This document shows, piece after piece, positions 52,854 through 61,815 of a stretch of 64,000 bases of DNA. The notes beneath the pieces were generated by a model. It saw only the letters and a list, made by a program, of their open reading frames with translations. It searched no databases and was not told the origin of the DNA. Within the stretch, counting starts at the first letter, position 1. Every line of letters begins with the position of its first letter. The position numbers and the translations under genes were made by a program. The stretch is from JAJDXW01 sp965223775 (GTDB taxonomy: Bacteria > Pseudomonadota > Gammaproteobacteria > HK1), in NCBI GenBank assembly GCA_965223775.1, contig OZ245021.1:2108001-2172000 (forward strand), read 5' to 3'.

Positions 52854-53087
52854 ATGGCGATTACGGTCAAGTACTTTGCGAGTCTGCGGGAGCGGATGGG
52901 GCGCGGCGAGGATCGCCTGCATCCCCCCCTCCCGGCGACCGTCGAAGCAGTATGGGAGCGGGTCGGCGGCGGCTCGCCGCTCGCCGGAAACGTGTTGTGC
53001 GCCGTCAACCTCGAGTACGCCGAGGCCGATCACCGCGTCGGGGACGGCGACGAGGTGGCGTTCTTCCCGCCCGTTACCGGCGGCTAG
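52854..53087 (+). CDS. moaD: molybdopterin synthase sulfur-carrier subunit MoaD
   Basis: MoaD carries the thiocarboxylate sulfur on its C-terminal Gly-Gly to molybdopterin synthase. The 77-residue ubiquitin-like protein starts AITVKYFASLRERMG and ends DEVAFFPPVTGG. Its partner moaE is not in the window: only 55 bases separate its stop from the 3' end of the convergent glnD. Transcription probably starts right at the ATG. Confidence 0.92.
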   Translation: MAITVKYFASLRERMGRGEDRLHPPLPATVEAVWERVGGGSPLAGNVLCAVNLEYAEADHRVGDGDEVAFFPPVTGG

Positions 53088-53142
53088 GAGTATTGCGCCG
53101 CACCCACGCGTATCGAGGCCAGGGCAGGCCAATCCACAATGT

Positions 53143-55755
53143 CTATTCCCCCTCGCGCGGCCCGAGTGCACGCAGGATGTGCGCGCGAAGGCTCTCGCGT
53201 TCGCCGGCGTCGAGCGGCCTTCCCGATCGGCCGGTGAGCCGGAAGAGGTCCTCGGCCCGCTCTCCGAAGGTCGCGATCTTCGCCCCGTGGACCGAGGCGC
53301 CGGTGCCGGCGAGGGCCCAGCCGATGCGCGACAGCACCCCCGGCCGATCTCCGCAGACCACCTCCATCACCGTCCGCCCGTTGGCCGGCTGATCGTCGAA
53401 GGTGACCCGCGCCGGGATGTGGAAGCTCTTCACCTGCCGCCGGGGCAGCCGGTTGGTCGGGTATACCGCCTTCTCCGGCGCCTCGAGCCCGCGCGTGAGG
53501 ACCCGCCGGATCTCCTCGCGCCGCCGTGGCTCGTCGATCGGGTCGCCGGTCGGCTCGGCCACCGTGAACGAGTCGAAGGACATGCCGGTGCTGGTGGTGA
53601 ACACCCGGGCATCCACGACCGTGAGGCCGGCCCGCTCGAGGAGCGTCGTCGCCGCCGCGAAGAGATGGTCCCGGTCGGGCACGTGGAAGAAGACCTCCGT
53701 GCGCTTGCGGTGGGTTCTGACCGCAACCACCGGACCGGTGTCCTTCCCGAGGACCTCGGCGGCGTGCCAGGCGACCGCTTCCGGCGGCGTCAGCACGAAG
53801 TAGTCCGGCTCCAGCGTCTCCCAGAGATCCTCGAGAAGGGATGTCGCGGGACCGGATTGCGCGAGCTGGCGCCGGGCCTCGTCGAGACATTCGCGCGCGA
53901 CCTCGGCGGCGGCGGGCACCCGCCCGTCGACGCCATGGAGGAGGACGCGGCGGGTCGCCTGGTAGAGATCCCGAAGGAGGGTGTCCTTCCAGTCCGTCCA
54001 CAGGTTCGGGTTGGTCGCCCGCATGTCGGCGACGGTGAGCAGGTACAGGTAGTCGAGCCGAACCCCGTCGCCCGCGAGATCCGCGAACCGGCGCACGACC
54101 GCGGGGTCCGAGATGTCCTCGCGCTGGGCGGTCATCGACATCGTGAGGTGGTGGCGCACCAGCCATCCGACGAGCCCCGCATCGAACCGGCTGATCCCGT
54201 GCCGCTCGCAGAATGCGGCGGCGTCGCGCTCGCCGTCCTCGGAGTGGTCCGAGCCGCGCCCCTTGGCGATGTCGTGGAAGAGGCCGGCGAGATGGAGGAG
54301 CTCCGGCTTGGGCAGGGTGTCGAAGACGTCCGAGCAGTGGGGGAGCTCGGCGCGATGATCGGGGCGCCCGAAGCGGCGAAGATACGCGACGGTGCGAAGG
54401 AGGTGCTCGTCCACGGTATAGGCGTGGAAGAGGTCGAACTGCATGAGGCCGGTGATCCGGCCGAACTCGGGCAGGTAGCGGCCGAGGATCCCGTAGGCGT
54501 GCATGCGCCGGAGCGCCCGGGCGAGCCCGCGCGGCTCGCGCAGGATCTCCAGAAAGAGGCTCCGGCAGGCGAGATCGCGCCGGAACTCCTCGTCCACCAG
54601 GTGCAGGTGGCGGCGGATCTGCCGGATCGTCGACGCCCGGACGCCGCCGAGCTCGGGATGCTGCTGGAGCAGCAGGAAGACCTCGAGCAGTGCGAAGGGA
54701 TGACGCCGGAACACGCCATCGTCCACCACCTCGATCTGCCCGTCGCGGACCTGGAACCGCCGATTGAGGGACCGGACCCCCGAGCGGCGCTCCCGGTCGA
54801 GAAAACGCTCGCGGAAGAGCTGCAGCAGCAGCTCGTTCAGCCGGCTCAAGCGTTGGATGGTCCGGTAGTAGCGCTTCATGAACTGCTCGACGCCGAGATT
54901 GTGGTCGGCGTCGCGATACCCGAAATGGGCCGCGATCGCGATCTGGCGATCGAAGAGCAGGCGGTCCTCGCGCCGGCCGGCGAGGTAGTGAAGCGCGGTT
55001 CGCGCCCGCCAGAGGAAGTCCTGGCCGTCGCGCAGGCTCCGGAACTCCTCCTCGGTCAGGAAACCGTGGTCGAACAGATCGCGAAGCCCCGGGCTCGCGC
55101 CGCCCCGCGTTCCGAAGTAGCGCCTGGCGACCCAGGCGATGGTCTGGATGTCGCGAAGCCCGCCCGGCCCTTCCTTCACGTTCGGCTCGAGGTTGTACGC
55201 GGAGTCGCGATGGCGGAGATGGCGCTCGCGCTGCTCGCGCTCCTTGGCGCGAAAGAACTCGCCGGGCGGCCACATCCGCGAAGGCGAGACCGCGTCCCGC
55301 ATCTCCTGGAACAGCTCGTGCGAGCCGGCCAGGGGCCGCGACTCGACGAGGTTGGTGATCACGGTGAGGTCGCGGCGTGCCTCGGTCGCGCACTGCCGGA
55401 CGCTGCGGACCGCGTGCCCGACCTCGAGCCCGAGGTCCCAGGCCATGGTGATGAACGATTCGATGCGCGGATCGGAGCGCCGGCGCCTGAGCGCGGCGGC
55501 CCGCCGGGCGCCGACCAGCACCAGCAGATCGACGTCGGAGCCGGGGTGCAGCTCTCCCCGGCCGTAGCCGCCGACCGCGACCAGGGCCGCATCGGCGTCG
55601 AGTTCGAGATGGTCCCATGCTCCCCGCAGCGTCTCGTCCACTGCGCCCGCCCGCTCCGCGACGAGCTCTCCGGCCGGGGCGCCCGCGTCGAATCGCGCCC
55701 GGATCCCGGCGTTCCGGCGCTCGAGGGCGAAACGCAGCTCGGCCGCCGGGGTCAA
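53143..55755 (-). CDS. glnD: PII uridylyltransferase/uridylyl-removing enzyme
   Basis: GlnD senses glutamine and modifies PII proteins to control nitrogen metabolism. The 870-residue chain has the nucleotidyltransferase motif GGYGRGELHPGSDVDLLVLV, the HD hydrolase motif LFHDIAKGRGSDHSEDGERD, and two C-terminal ACT domains (one with DRDHLFAAATTLLERAGLTV, one with VCGDRPGVLSRIGWALAG). No ATG or GTG fits; the TTG at 55755 overlaps the map stop as TTGA and gives a normal length. It is coupled to map. Confidence 0.94.
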   Translation of the reverse strand: MTPAAELRFALERRNAGIRARFDAGAPAGELVAERAGAVDETLRGAWDHLELDADAALVAVGGYGRGELHPGSDVDLLVLVGARRAAALRRRRSDPRIESFITMAWDLGLEVGHAVRSVRQCATEARRDLTVITNLVESRPLAGSHELFQEMRDAVSPSRMWPPGEFFRAKEREQRERHLRHRDSAYNLEPNVKEGPGGLRDIQTIAWVARRYFGTRGGASPGLRDLFDHGFLTEEEFRSLRDGQDFLWRARTALHYLAGRREDRLLFDRQIAIAAHFGYRDADHNLGVEQFMKRYYRTIQRLSRLNELLLQLFRERFLDRERRSGVRSLNRRFQVRDGQIEVVDDGVFRRHPFALLEVFLLLQQHPELGGVRASTIRQIRRHLHLVDEEFRRDLACRSLFLEILREPRGLARALRRMHAYGILGRYLPEFGRITGLMQFDLFHAYTVDEHLLRTVAYLRRFGRPDHRAELPHCSDVFDTLPKPELLHLAGLFHDIAKGRGSDHSEDGERDAAAFCERHGISRFDAGLVGWLVRHHLTMSMTAQREDISDPAVVRRFADLAGDGVRLDYLYLLTVADMRATNPNLWTDWKDTLLRDLYQATRRVLLHGVDGRVPAAAEVARECLDEARRQLAQSGPATSLLEDLWETLEPDYFVLTPPEAVAWHAAEVLGKDTGPVVAVRTHRKRTEVFFHVPDRDHLFAAATTLLERAGLTVVDARVFTTSTGMSFDSFTVAEPTGDPIDEPRRREEIRRVLTRGLEAPEKAVYPTNRLPRRQVKSFHIPARVTFDDQPANGRTVMEVVCGDRPGVLSRIGWALAGTGASVHGAKIATFGERAEDLFRLTGRSGRPLDAGERESLRAHILRALGPREGE

Positions 55756-56519
55756 GTCTCGACGCCGCCCGGCCGGGTGAGGATCTCGCAGCCGTCCGGG
55801 AGCACCAGGATGGTGTGCTCCCACTGGGCGGACGGCCGGCGGTCGCGGGTGATCACGGTCCATCCGTCGGGGAGGATCTTCACGTGCCGCTTGCCGGCGT
55901 TGATCATCGGCTCGATGGTGAACGTCATGCCCGCCTCGATCCGCACCCCCGTCCCCGGGACGCCGTAGTGGAGGACCTGCGGATCCTCGTGGAACACGCG
56001 GCCGATGCCGTGGCCGCAGAACTCGCGCACCACCGAGCAGTTGTTGCGCTCCGCGTGCTGCTGGATCGCGTGCCCGATGTCGCCGAGCCGGGCCCCGGGG
56101 CGTACCTGGTCGATCCCCCGCCACAGGCATTCGCGGCTGATCCGGGTGACCCGCTCGGCGATGACCGGCGGCTTGCCGACGAAGAACATCCGGCTCGTGT
56201 CGCCGTGGTAGCCGTCCTTGATCACCGTGATGTCGATGTTGATGATGTCGCCTTTCCTGAGCCGGCGGTCTCCCGGGATGCCGTGGCAGACCTCGTGGTT
56301 GACCGACGTGCAGATGGACTTCGGAAAGCCGCGGTAGTTGAGGGGAGCCGGGATTGCCTTCTGCTCTTCCACGATGTACCGGTGGCAGATGGCGTCGAGG
56401 TCGCCGGTGGTCACGCCCGCGGCCACGTGCGGCCCGATCATTTCGAGCACTTCGGCGGCGAGCCGTCCGGCGACGCGCATCTTGTCGATTTCTTCCGGGG
56501 TCTTGATCGAAATGGTCAT
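55752..56519 (-). CDS. map: methionine aminopeptidase type I
   Basis: Map removes the initiator Met from new proteins. The 255-residue enzyme has ICTSVNHEVCHGIP, the metal ligands in NIDITVIKDGYHGDTSRMF, the His in FCGHGIGRVFHEDPQV and the Glu residues in TFTIEPMIN and SAQWEHTILV. It is divergent from rpsB with a 167-base control region, and its stop overlaps the glnD start. Confidence 0.96.
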   Translation of the reverse strand: MTISIKTPEEIDKMRVAGRLAAEVLEMIGPHVAAGVTTGDLDAICHRYIVEEQKAIPAPLNYRGFPKSICTSVNHEVCHGIPGDRRLRKGDIINIDITVIKDGYHGDTSRMFFVGKPPVIAERVTRISRECLWRGIDQVRPGARLGDIGHAIQQHAERNNCSVVREFCGHGIGRVFHEDPQVLHYGVPGTGVRIEAGMTFTIEPMINAGKRHVKILPDGWTVITRDRRPSAQWEHTILVLPDGCEILTRPGGVET

Positions 56520-56550
56520 ACCGGCGGCGGGCCTGCGGGGAGGCCGGATA

Positions 56551-56559
56551 TGGTATAAA
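56551..56559 (+). promoter_or_regulatory. extended -10 box upstream of rpsB
   Basis: TGGTATAAA combines a TG extension with a near-consensus -10 hexamer (TATAAA, 56554-56559). No convincing -35 was found. The leader to the rpsB ATG would be about 120 bases, long enough for S2 autoregulatory structure. Confidence 0.5.
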
Positions 56560-56686
56560 TGCGCGCCCGCTGCGGGCAAGGCAATTCGACAATCCGCACA
56601 CGCTCCGTCACATGCGTCCGGGTGCCTCGAACGAGGTCGGCGCATGGGGTGCGTGGAGGTCCCAACCCGACCGACAAGGAATCCCG

Positions 56687-57886
56687 ATGTCCATCGTCTC
56701 GATGCGCGACATGCTGGAGGCTGGAGTTCACTTCGGCCACCAGTCACGATACTGGAACCCGAAGATGGCGCCGTACATCTTCGGCGAACGCAATCGCATC
56801 CACATCATCAACCTCGAGGTCACTCTCCCGCTCTACCGGGAGGCGATCAACTTCCTCGGCCGGATGGCGGCCAGCAACGGTACGGTGCTGTTCGTCGGCA
56901 CCAAGCGCGCCGCCCAGGAAGTGATCCGGCGCGAGGCGGTTCGGTGCGGAATGCCCTACGTCGACCAGCGCTGGCTCGGCGGCATGCTCACGAACTTCAA
57001 GACCGTCCGCGCCTCCATCGCCCGGCTCCGGGAGATGGAGGCGATGGAGGAGGACGGCCGCGTGCAGCGCATGAGCAAGAAGGAGGCGCTGAGCTTCCGG
57101 CGGGTCCTCGCCAAGCTGCAACGCAGCCTCGGGGGCATCAAGCACTCCGAGTCGCTGCCCGACGTCCTCTACATCGTCGACGTGGGGCACGAGAAGATCG
57201 CGGTGCGCGAAGCGGACAAGCTCGGCATTCCCATCGTCGGGGTGGTGGACACCAACCATGAGCCGGATCGCGTGGACTACGTGATTCCCGGCAACGACGA
57301 TGCGGCCCGTGCGATCGAGCTCTACACCGTCGGGGTGGCCGATGCGGTCATCGAGGCGCGCCAGGCGGCCCATCTCGAGGTCGCGCCCGAGGAGAAGGGC
57401 GCTTCCGGCCCGGACGGGGTGAACGCGAACGGCGCCGACGCTCCCGCCGTCGTCTCGAGCGAGCCGGCTCCCGCCGCTCCCGCCGTCGATTCGAGCGAGC
57501 CGGCTCCCGCCGCTCCCGCCGTCGATTCGAGCGAGCCGGCTCCCGCCGCGGCCGCCGTCGATTCGAGCGAGCCGGCTCCCGCCGCGGCCGCGGGACCAGC
57601 CGGCGAGACGCTGGCTGACCGCATCCGGCAGCATGTTCTCGTCCACCACATCGTTCCGTCCCGAGACGCCGGAGAGAACCTGATTGCTGTCCGGGCCGGC
57701 GACGTGCATCGTGAAATGGGGCTTCAGGACCGGGTGCCGGCCGTGGTCTCGGCGTTGGATACCCAGAGGTTCCAGGGCATGGCGGGCGTGGTCATGGAAG
57801 GACGGTCCGGGCCGCCGCAGGGCGCCACGACGGCGTTCACGTTCCGCGTCGTCGAGCCGGGCGGCGAGGCGGCGGGGGAGAGCTAG
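56687..57886 (+). CDS. rpsB: ribosomal protein S2 with repeats and an extra C-terminal domain
   Basis: Residues 1-235 are an ordinary S2 (MRDMLEAGVHFGHQSRYWNP, FVGTKRAAQEVI, QRWLGGMLTNFKT, GVVDTNHEPDRVDYVIPGND). S2 usually ends at 230-260, but this frame runs to 399. Four 12-residue repeats (APAVDSSEPAPA type, residues 252-299) form a linker to a compact segment at 306-390 containing VLVHHIVPSRDAGE, VRAGDVHREMGLQDRVPAVV and QGATTAFTFRVV. The last two resemble a small domain I associate with other, unrelated proteins, including nuclease-related ones, not with S2. Downstream tsf follows after 2 bases. Confidence 0.93.
   Translation: MSIVSMRDMLEAGVHFGHQSRYWNPKMAPYIFGERNRIHIINLEVTLPLYREAINFLGRMAASNGTVLFVGTKRAAQEVIRREAVRCGMPYVDQRWLGGMLTNFKTVRASIARLREMEAMEEDGRVQRMSKKEALSFRRVLAKLQRSLGGIKHSESLPDVLYIVDVGHEKIAVREADKLGIPIVGVVDTNHEPDRVDYVIPGNDDAARAIELYTVGVADAVIEARQAAHLEVAPEEKGASGPDGVNANGADAPAVVSSEPAPAAPAVDSSEPAPAAPAVDSSEPAPAAAAVDSSEPAPAAAAGPAGETLADRIRQHVLVHHIVPSRDAGENLIAVRAGDVHREMGLQDRVPAVVSALDTQRFQGMAGVVMEGRSGPPQGATTAFTFRVVEPGGEAAGES
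57440..57583 (+). repeat. four tandem 36-bp repeats in rpsB
   Basis: Four 36-base units, each encoding APAVDSSEPAPA or a close variant, lie head to tail. Copies two and three are identical at protein level and nearly identical in DNA. The frame is preserved. Confidence 0.9.
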
Positions 57887-57888
57887 GC

Positions 57889-58776
57889 ATGGTCGGGGTG
57901 AGTGCAGCGCAGGTCAAGGCCCTCCGGGAGCGGACCGGGGCCGGGATGATGGATTGCAAGAAGGCGCTCGTGGAGGCCGGCGGCGACCTCGACGCGGCGG
58001 TGGAAGCCATGCGCAAGCGCGGGCTCGCCGACGCGGACCGCAAGTCCGGGCGAATCGCGGCGGAAGGGCTGATCGCGATCGAAGGCGGCGGCTCCCGCGG
58101 CGCCATGGTGGAAGTCAACTGCGAGACCGACTTCGTCGCGCGCGAGGACGAGTTTCGGGGGTTCGCCGGCGAGGTCGCGCGGCTCGTGCTGGCCCATGAA
58201 CCCGACGGGATCGAGTCGCTCGGCGGTCTGCCGCTCGACGGCGGGGCCACCGTCGAGGGCCGGCGCCGCGAGCTCGTGGCGCGGATCGGAGAGAACATCT
58301 CGGTCCGGCGGTTCGAGGTCCTCGACGTGCCCGGCGGATGTGTCGCCGGCTACTCCCACGGGGGGCGCATCGGGGTCCTCGTGGTGGTGGAGGCAGGGGA
58401 CGATCCCGCCGCCACCGGCAAGGACATCGCGATGCACGTCGCCGCGAGCCGGCCGCTCGCGGTGAGCGAGTCCGACCTGCCCGCCGACCTCGTGGCGCGC
58501 GAGCGAGCGATCATCGAGGCCCAGGCGGCCGGGACCGGCAAGCCACCGGCGATCGTGGAGAAGATCGTGACCGGGCGGCTCCGCAAGTTCGCGGGAGAAT
58601 CGACCCTGCTCGGCCAGCCGTTCGTGAAGGATCCGGACGTCACGGTCGCCGAGTACCTCGCCGCCCGGGGCGCCGTGGTCCGGCGCTTCGTGCGCTTCGA
58701 GGTGGGGGAGGGCATCGAACGTCGGGAGGACGACTTCGTCTCCGAAGTCATGGCGCAGGTCCGGAAGAACGCTTGA
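57889..58776 (+). CDS. tsf: elongation factor Ts
   Basis: EF-Ts exchanges GDP for GTP on EF-Tu. The 295-residue protein starts VSAAQVKALRERTGAGMMDC, followed by KKALVEAGGDLDAAVEAMRK, VEVNCETDFVAREDEF and GKDIAMHVAASRPLAV, the normal domain order and length. It is 2 bases after rpsB and its stop overlaps the TTG of pyrH. Confidence 0.96.
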   Translation: MVGVSAAQVKALRERTGAGMMDCKKALVEAGGDLDAAVEAMRKRGLADADRKSGRIAAEGLIAIEGGGSRGAMVEVNCETDFVAREDEFRGFAGEVARLVLAHEPDGIESLGGLPLDGGATVEGRRRELVARIGENISVRRFEVLDVPGGCVAGYSHGGRIGVLVVVEAGDDPAATGKDIAMHVAASRPLAVSESDLPADLVARERAIIEAQAAGTGKPPAIVEKIVTGRLRKFAGESTLLGQPFVKDPDVTVAEYLAARGAVVRRFVRFEVGEGIERREDDFVSEVMAQVRKNA

Positions 58777-59507
58777 CCTACGATCGCATTCTGGTGAAGT
58801 TGAGCGGCGAGGCGCTGCTCGGCAAGGTCGGTTACGGAATCGATCCCGGGGTGCTCGAGTCCATCGCCCTGGAGGTGCAGGGCCTCGTCGAGGCCGGCAT
58901 CCAGCTCGGGATCGTCATCGGCGGCGGCAACATCTTCCGGGGAGCGGGCCTTGCCGAGGCAGGGATGGTCCGCACCACCGGCGATCACATCGGCATGCTC
59001 GCCACCGTGATCAACGCGCTCGCCCTCCAGGACTCGCTGGAACGCCGGGGGATGCACGTGCGGGTGATGTCGGCGATCCGCATCAACGAGGTCTGCGAGG
59101 ACTTTCTGCGCCGGCGGGCGATCCGGCACCTGGAGAAGGGGCGGGTGGTGATTCTCGCCGCCGGCACCGGAAACCCGTACTTCACGACCGATTCGGCGGC
59201 GGCGCTGCGGGCCGTGGAGCTCGAGGCGCGGCTGATGATCAAGGCGACCCGGGTCGACGGGGTGTTTTCGATGGATCCGGAGAAGTATCCCGGCGCGGTA
59301 CGCTACGATCGGTTGACCTACGACGAGGTCATCGAGCGCAAGCTCGGAGTGATGGACGCGACCGCGATTGTCCTCTGCCGCGACCACGCAATGCCGATCC
59401 GGGTCATGGACATGGCGCGGCGCGGTGCACTGCTCAGGGCGGCCCGCGGACATCCGGCAGGTTCGCTCATCGGGGCCGCCCGGGACACGGAGACTGCGCA
59501 TGCTTGA
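58773..59507 (+). CDS. pyrH: UMP kinase
   Basis: PyrH phosphorylates UMP in pyrimidine nucleotide synthesis. The 244-residue amino-acid-kinase fold has YDRILVKLSGEALLG, GIVIGGGNIFRG, TGDHIGMLATVINALALQD and TGNPYFTTDSAAALRA. It starts with TTG overlapping the tsf stop (TTGA), placing the conserved RILVKLSGEA strand at residue 4. The gene overlaps frr by 8 bases. Confidence 0.95.
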   Translation: MTYDRILVKLSGEALLGKVGYGIDPGVLESIALEVQGLVEAGIQLGIVIGGGNIFRGAGLAEAGMVRTTGDHIGMLATVINALALQDSLERRGMHVRVMSAIRINEVCEDFLRRRAIRHLEKGRVVILAAGTGNPYFTTDSAAALRAVELEARLMIKATRVDGVFSMDPEKYPGAVRYDRLTYDEVIERKLGVMDATAIVLCRDHAMPIRVMDMARRGALLRAARGHPAGSLIGAARDTETAHA

Positions 59508-60057
59508 CGAGGTGGAAAACGATGCGGTCGCCCGCATGCGAAAGAGCGTCGCGGCGTTCTCGGGGGATCTCGCGCGCGTGCGCACCGGGCGCCCGAGCCC
59601 CGCGCTCATCGAGCACGTCAAGGTGCCTTACCACGGGTCGGAAGTCGCGCTGAACCAGCTCGCCACCATCGGGGTGGCCGATGCCCGGACCCTCAGCGTC
59701 TCTCCCTGGGAGAAGGCCGTCATCCCGGCCGTGGAGAAGGCGATCCTCAGCGCCGATCTCGGCTTCAACCCGGTGACCGCAGGCGACGTCATCCGCGTGC
59801 CGGTCCCGCCGCTCACCGAGGAGCGCCGTCGCGATCTCATCCGGATCGTCCGCAGGGAGGCGGAAACCGCTCGGGTCGCGATCCGCAACATCCGCCGCGA
59901 TGCGAACCACATGCTGAAGGAACTGCTGAAGGAAAAGGAGATCACGGAAGACGAGGACCACCGGGGGGCGGGCCGGATCCAGACCGCGACCGATCACTTC
60001 GTGGCGCAGATCGACGAGCTGTTGAAGAAGAAGGAAACGGAGCTGCTCGATGTCTGA
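59500..60057 (+). CDS. frr: ribosome recycling factor
   Basis: RRF splits post-termination ribosomes with EF-G. The 185-residue protein has MRKSVAAFSGDLARVRTGRP, PSPALIEHVKVPYHG, WEKAVIPAVEKAILSADLGF and PPLTEERRRDLIRIVRREAE. The length is normal. It overlaps pyrH by 8 bases at its start and uppS by 8 bases at its end. Confidence 0.96.
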   Translation: MLDEVENDAVARMRKSVAAFSGDLARVRTGRPSPALIEHVKVPYHGSEVALNQLATIGVADARTLSVSPWEKAVIPAVEKAILSADLGFNPVTAGDVIRVPVPPLTEERRRDLIRIVRREAETARVAIRNIRRDANHMLKELLKEKEITEDEDHRGAGRIQTATDHFVAQIDELLKKKETELLDV

Positions 60058-60928
60058 GCCGGCGCCGTTCGCCCGGGAACGGCAGACGAGCCTGCCCGCG
60101 TCGCCGGAGCGTGCGCCACGGGAGACCGAAATCGGGTCCGCCCGCGGGACCTGGGCGAAGGCGCGACCGGACGGCGGAGATGTGAGCCGGCTGCCGCGGC
60201 ACCTCGCGATCGTCATGGACGGCAACGGCCGGTGGGCGCGCCAACGCCGCCTTGCGCGGGTCGAGGGACATCGAGCCGGTGCCACGGCGGCCCGCGAATG
60301 CATCCGGGCCTGCGCCGAGGCGGGCATCGAGTGTCTGACCCTGTTCGCCTTCAGCAGCGAGAACTGGGCGCGCCCGGCCGAAGAGGTGGAGCAGTTGATG
60401 ACCCTGTTCGGGCGGGTGCTGGAGCAGGAAGCCGACGAGCTGGCCGGGAACGGAGTCAAACTTCGATTCATCGGCGACCGAAGCGCCTTTCCGCCCGCGC
60501 TGCGCGTCACCATGGACTGCCTCGAGCACCGGACCGCCGGCAACCGCGGGCTGGTCCTGGTGATCGCCGCGAACTACGGCGGGCACTGGGATATCGTGAA
60601 CGCGGCCCGTCGGGTTGCGAAGGCGGTCGAGCAGGGCGAGCTGAGGGCCGACGACGTGGACCGGGCGGCGCTCGAGGCCGGGCTCGCGCTCTCCGGGCTG
60701 CCATCGCCCGATCTTCTCGTGCGCACCGGCGGGGAGCAGCGGATCAGCAACTTCCTGCTCTGGAACCTCGCCTATACCGAGCTCTATTTCGTGGAGACCC
60801 TCTGGCCCGAGTTCGACCGGGTCGCCCTCGCCGACGCGATCCGGGAGTTCGGGGAACGGGAGCGGCGCTTCGGGCGTACCAGCGAACAGGTCGCCGTGGC
60901 ATCGGCGGACATGGCCGGTGCGAGGTGA
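60050..60928 (+). CDS. uppS: undecaprenyl diphosphate synthase
   Basis: UppS is the cis-prenyltransferase that makes the C55 carrier for peptidoglycan and LPS. The 292-residue protein has the catalytic Asp in HLAIVMDGNGRWARQR, LFAFSSENWARP, and LLVRTGGEQRISNFLLWNLA with YTELYFV. About 45 extra polar residues precede the core when the overlapping ATG at 60050 is used; the GTG at 60182 (about 248 residues) is an alternative start. It overlaps cdsA by 4 bases. Confidence 0.94.
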   Translation: MSEPAPFARERQTSLPASPERAPRETEIGSARGTWAKARPDGGDVSRLPRHLAIVMDGNGRWARQRRLARVEGHRAGATAARECIRACAEAGIECLTLFAFSSENWARPAEEVEQLMTLFGRVLEQEADELAGNGVKLRFIGDRSAFPPALRVTMDCLEHRTAGNRGLVLVIAANYGGHWDIVNAARRVAKAVEQGELRADDVDRAALEAGLALSGLPSPDLLVRTGGEQRISNFLLWNLAYTELYFVETLWPEFDRVALADAIREFGERERRFGRTSEQVAVASADMAGAR

Positions 60929-61710
60929 GCGAGACCAGGCGCCGGTGGTTGACCGCCATCGGACTCGTTCCGGCCATGGTCGTCGTCGTCCTGGTCCTTC
61001 CCGCCATCGCATTCCACGCCGCTCTCGTCCTCGTCGTTGCGGGAGGCGCCTGGGAGTGGAGCCGCCTCGCCGGACTTTCCCCGGTCCCGCTGTATGCGGC
61101 GGTTGCGGCCGGCTCCCTCGGGCTCGTGCTCGTCTCCGGCGCGGCGCCCGCAGGGGGATTCGCATGGGTGGGCGTGGCGTGGTGGCTGGCGGCGCTTGTC
61201 GCGATCGTGCGTTTTCGTGGTCCGGTGCGCGCTCCGGCGCGTCCGGCCCTCGCGCTCGCGGGCTGGCTCGTCCTCGTCCCGGCCGGGGTCACGCTGGCCG
61301 AGGTGCATGCCGGGCCGGATGGGCCGGCCCTCGCGATGACCCTTCTCGCCGTCGTCTGGGCGGCCGATGCCGGTGCCTGGTTCACGGGGAGGCGGTTCGG
61401 ACGGACCCGACTCGCTCCGCACGTCAGTCCCGGAAAGACCTGGGAAGGGGTCGCGGGCGGCATCGCCGCCGCCGCGGCGACGGGCGCGGTAGCGACGTGG
61501 TGGCTCGGTCGTCCGTGGGCGGAACTCCTCCCCGCCGCCGTGCTCGCGTCGGGTGCGTCCGTCGTGGGCGATCTCTACGAGAGCGTGAGCAAGCGACGGG
61601 CCGGAGTGAAGGACAGCGGCCGCCTGCTCCCCGGTCACGGCGGCATCCTGGACCGGATCGACGGGCTCACCGCGGCCGCCCCCGTGTATGCGGTCGTCCT
61701 GGCCTGGTAG
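60925..61710 (+). CDS. cdsA: phosphatidate cytidylyltransferase
   Basis: CdsA makes CDP-diacylglycerol for phospholipid synthesis. The 261-residue membrane protein has seven to eight hydrophobic segments, the internal ADAGAWFTGRRFGRTRLAP and VSPGKTWEGVAGG motifs, and the family signature SKRRAGVKDSGRLLPGHGGI followed by LDRIDGL. The GTG start overlaps the uppS stop (GTGA). Confidence 0.94.
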   Translation: MSETRRRWLTAIGLVPAMVVVVLVLPAIAFHAALVLVVAGGAWEWSRLAGLSPVPLYAAVAAGSLGLVLVSGAAPAGGFAWVGVAWWLAALVAIVRFRGPVRAPARPALALAGWLVLVPAGVTLAEVHAGPDGPALAMTLLAVVWAADAGAWFTGRRFGRTRLAPHVSPGKTWEGVAGGIAAAAATGAVATWWLGRPWAELLPAAVLASGASVVGDLYESVSKRRAGVKDSGRLLPGHGGILDRIDGLTAAAPVYAVVLAW

Positions 61711-61757
61711 CGCCGGGCGAAGGGCCGGCTCGCCGCGCGCCCCGGCCGCGACAACGC

Positions 61758-61786
61758 TGGACATTTGCGCGAGTCCGGTATCTTAT
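61758..61786 (+). promoter_or_regulatory. putative dxr promoter
   Basis: TGGACA (61758-61763) and TCTTAT (61781-61786) are spaced by 17 bases, in the 105-base gap between cdsA and dxr. It could give dxr and rseP separate control from the rpsB run. Confidence 0.45.
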
Positions 61787-61815
61787 CGACGACTCCGTGC
61801 CGGAGTAGCAGCGGG

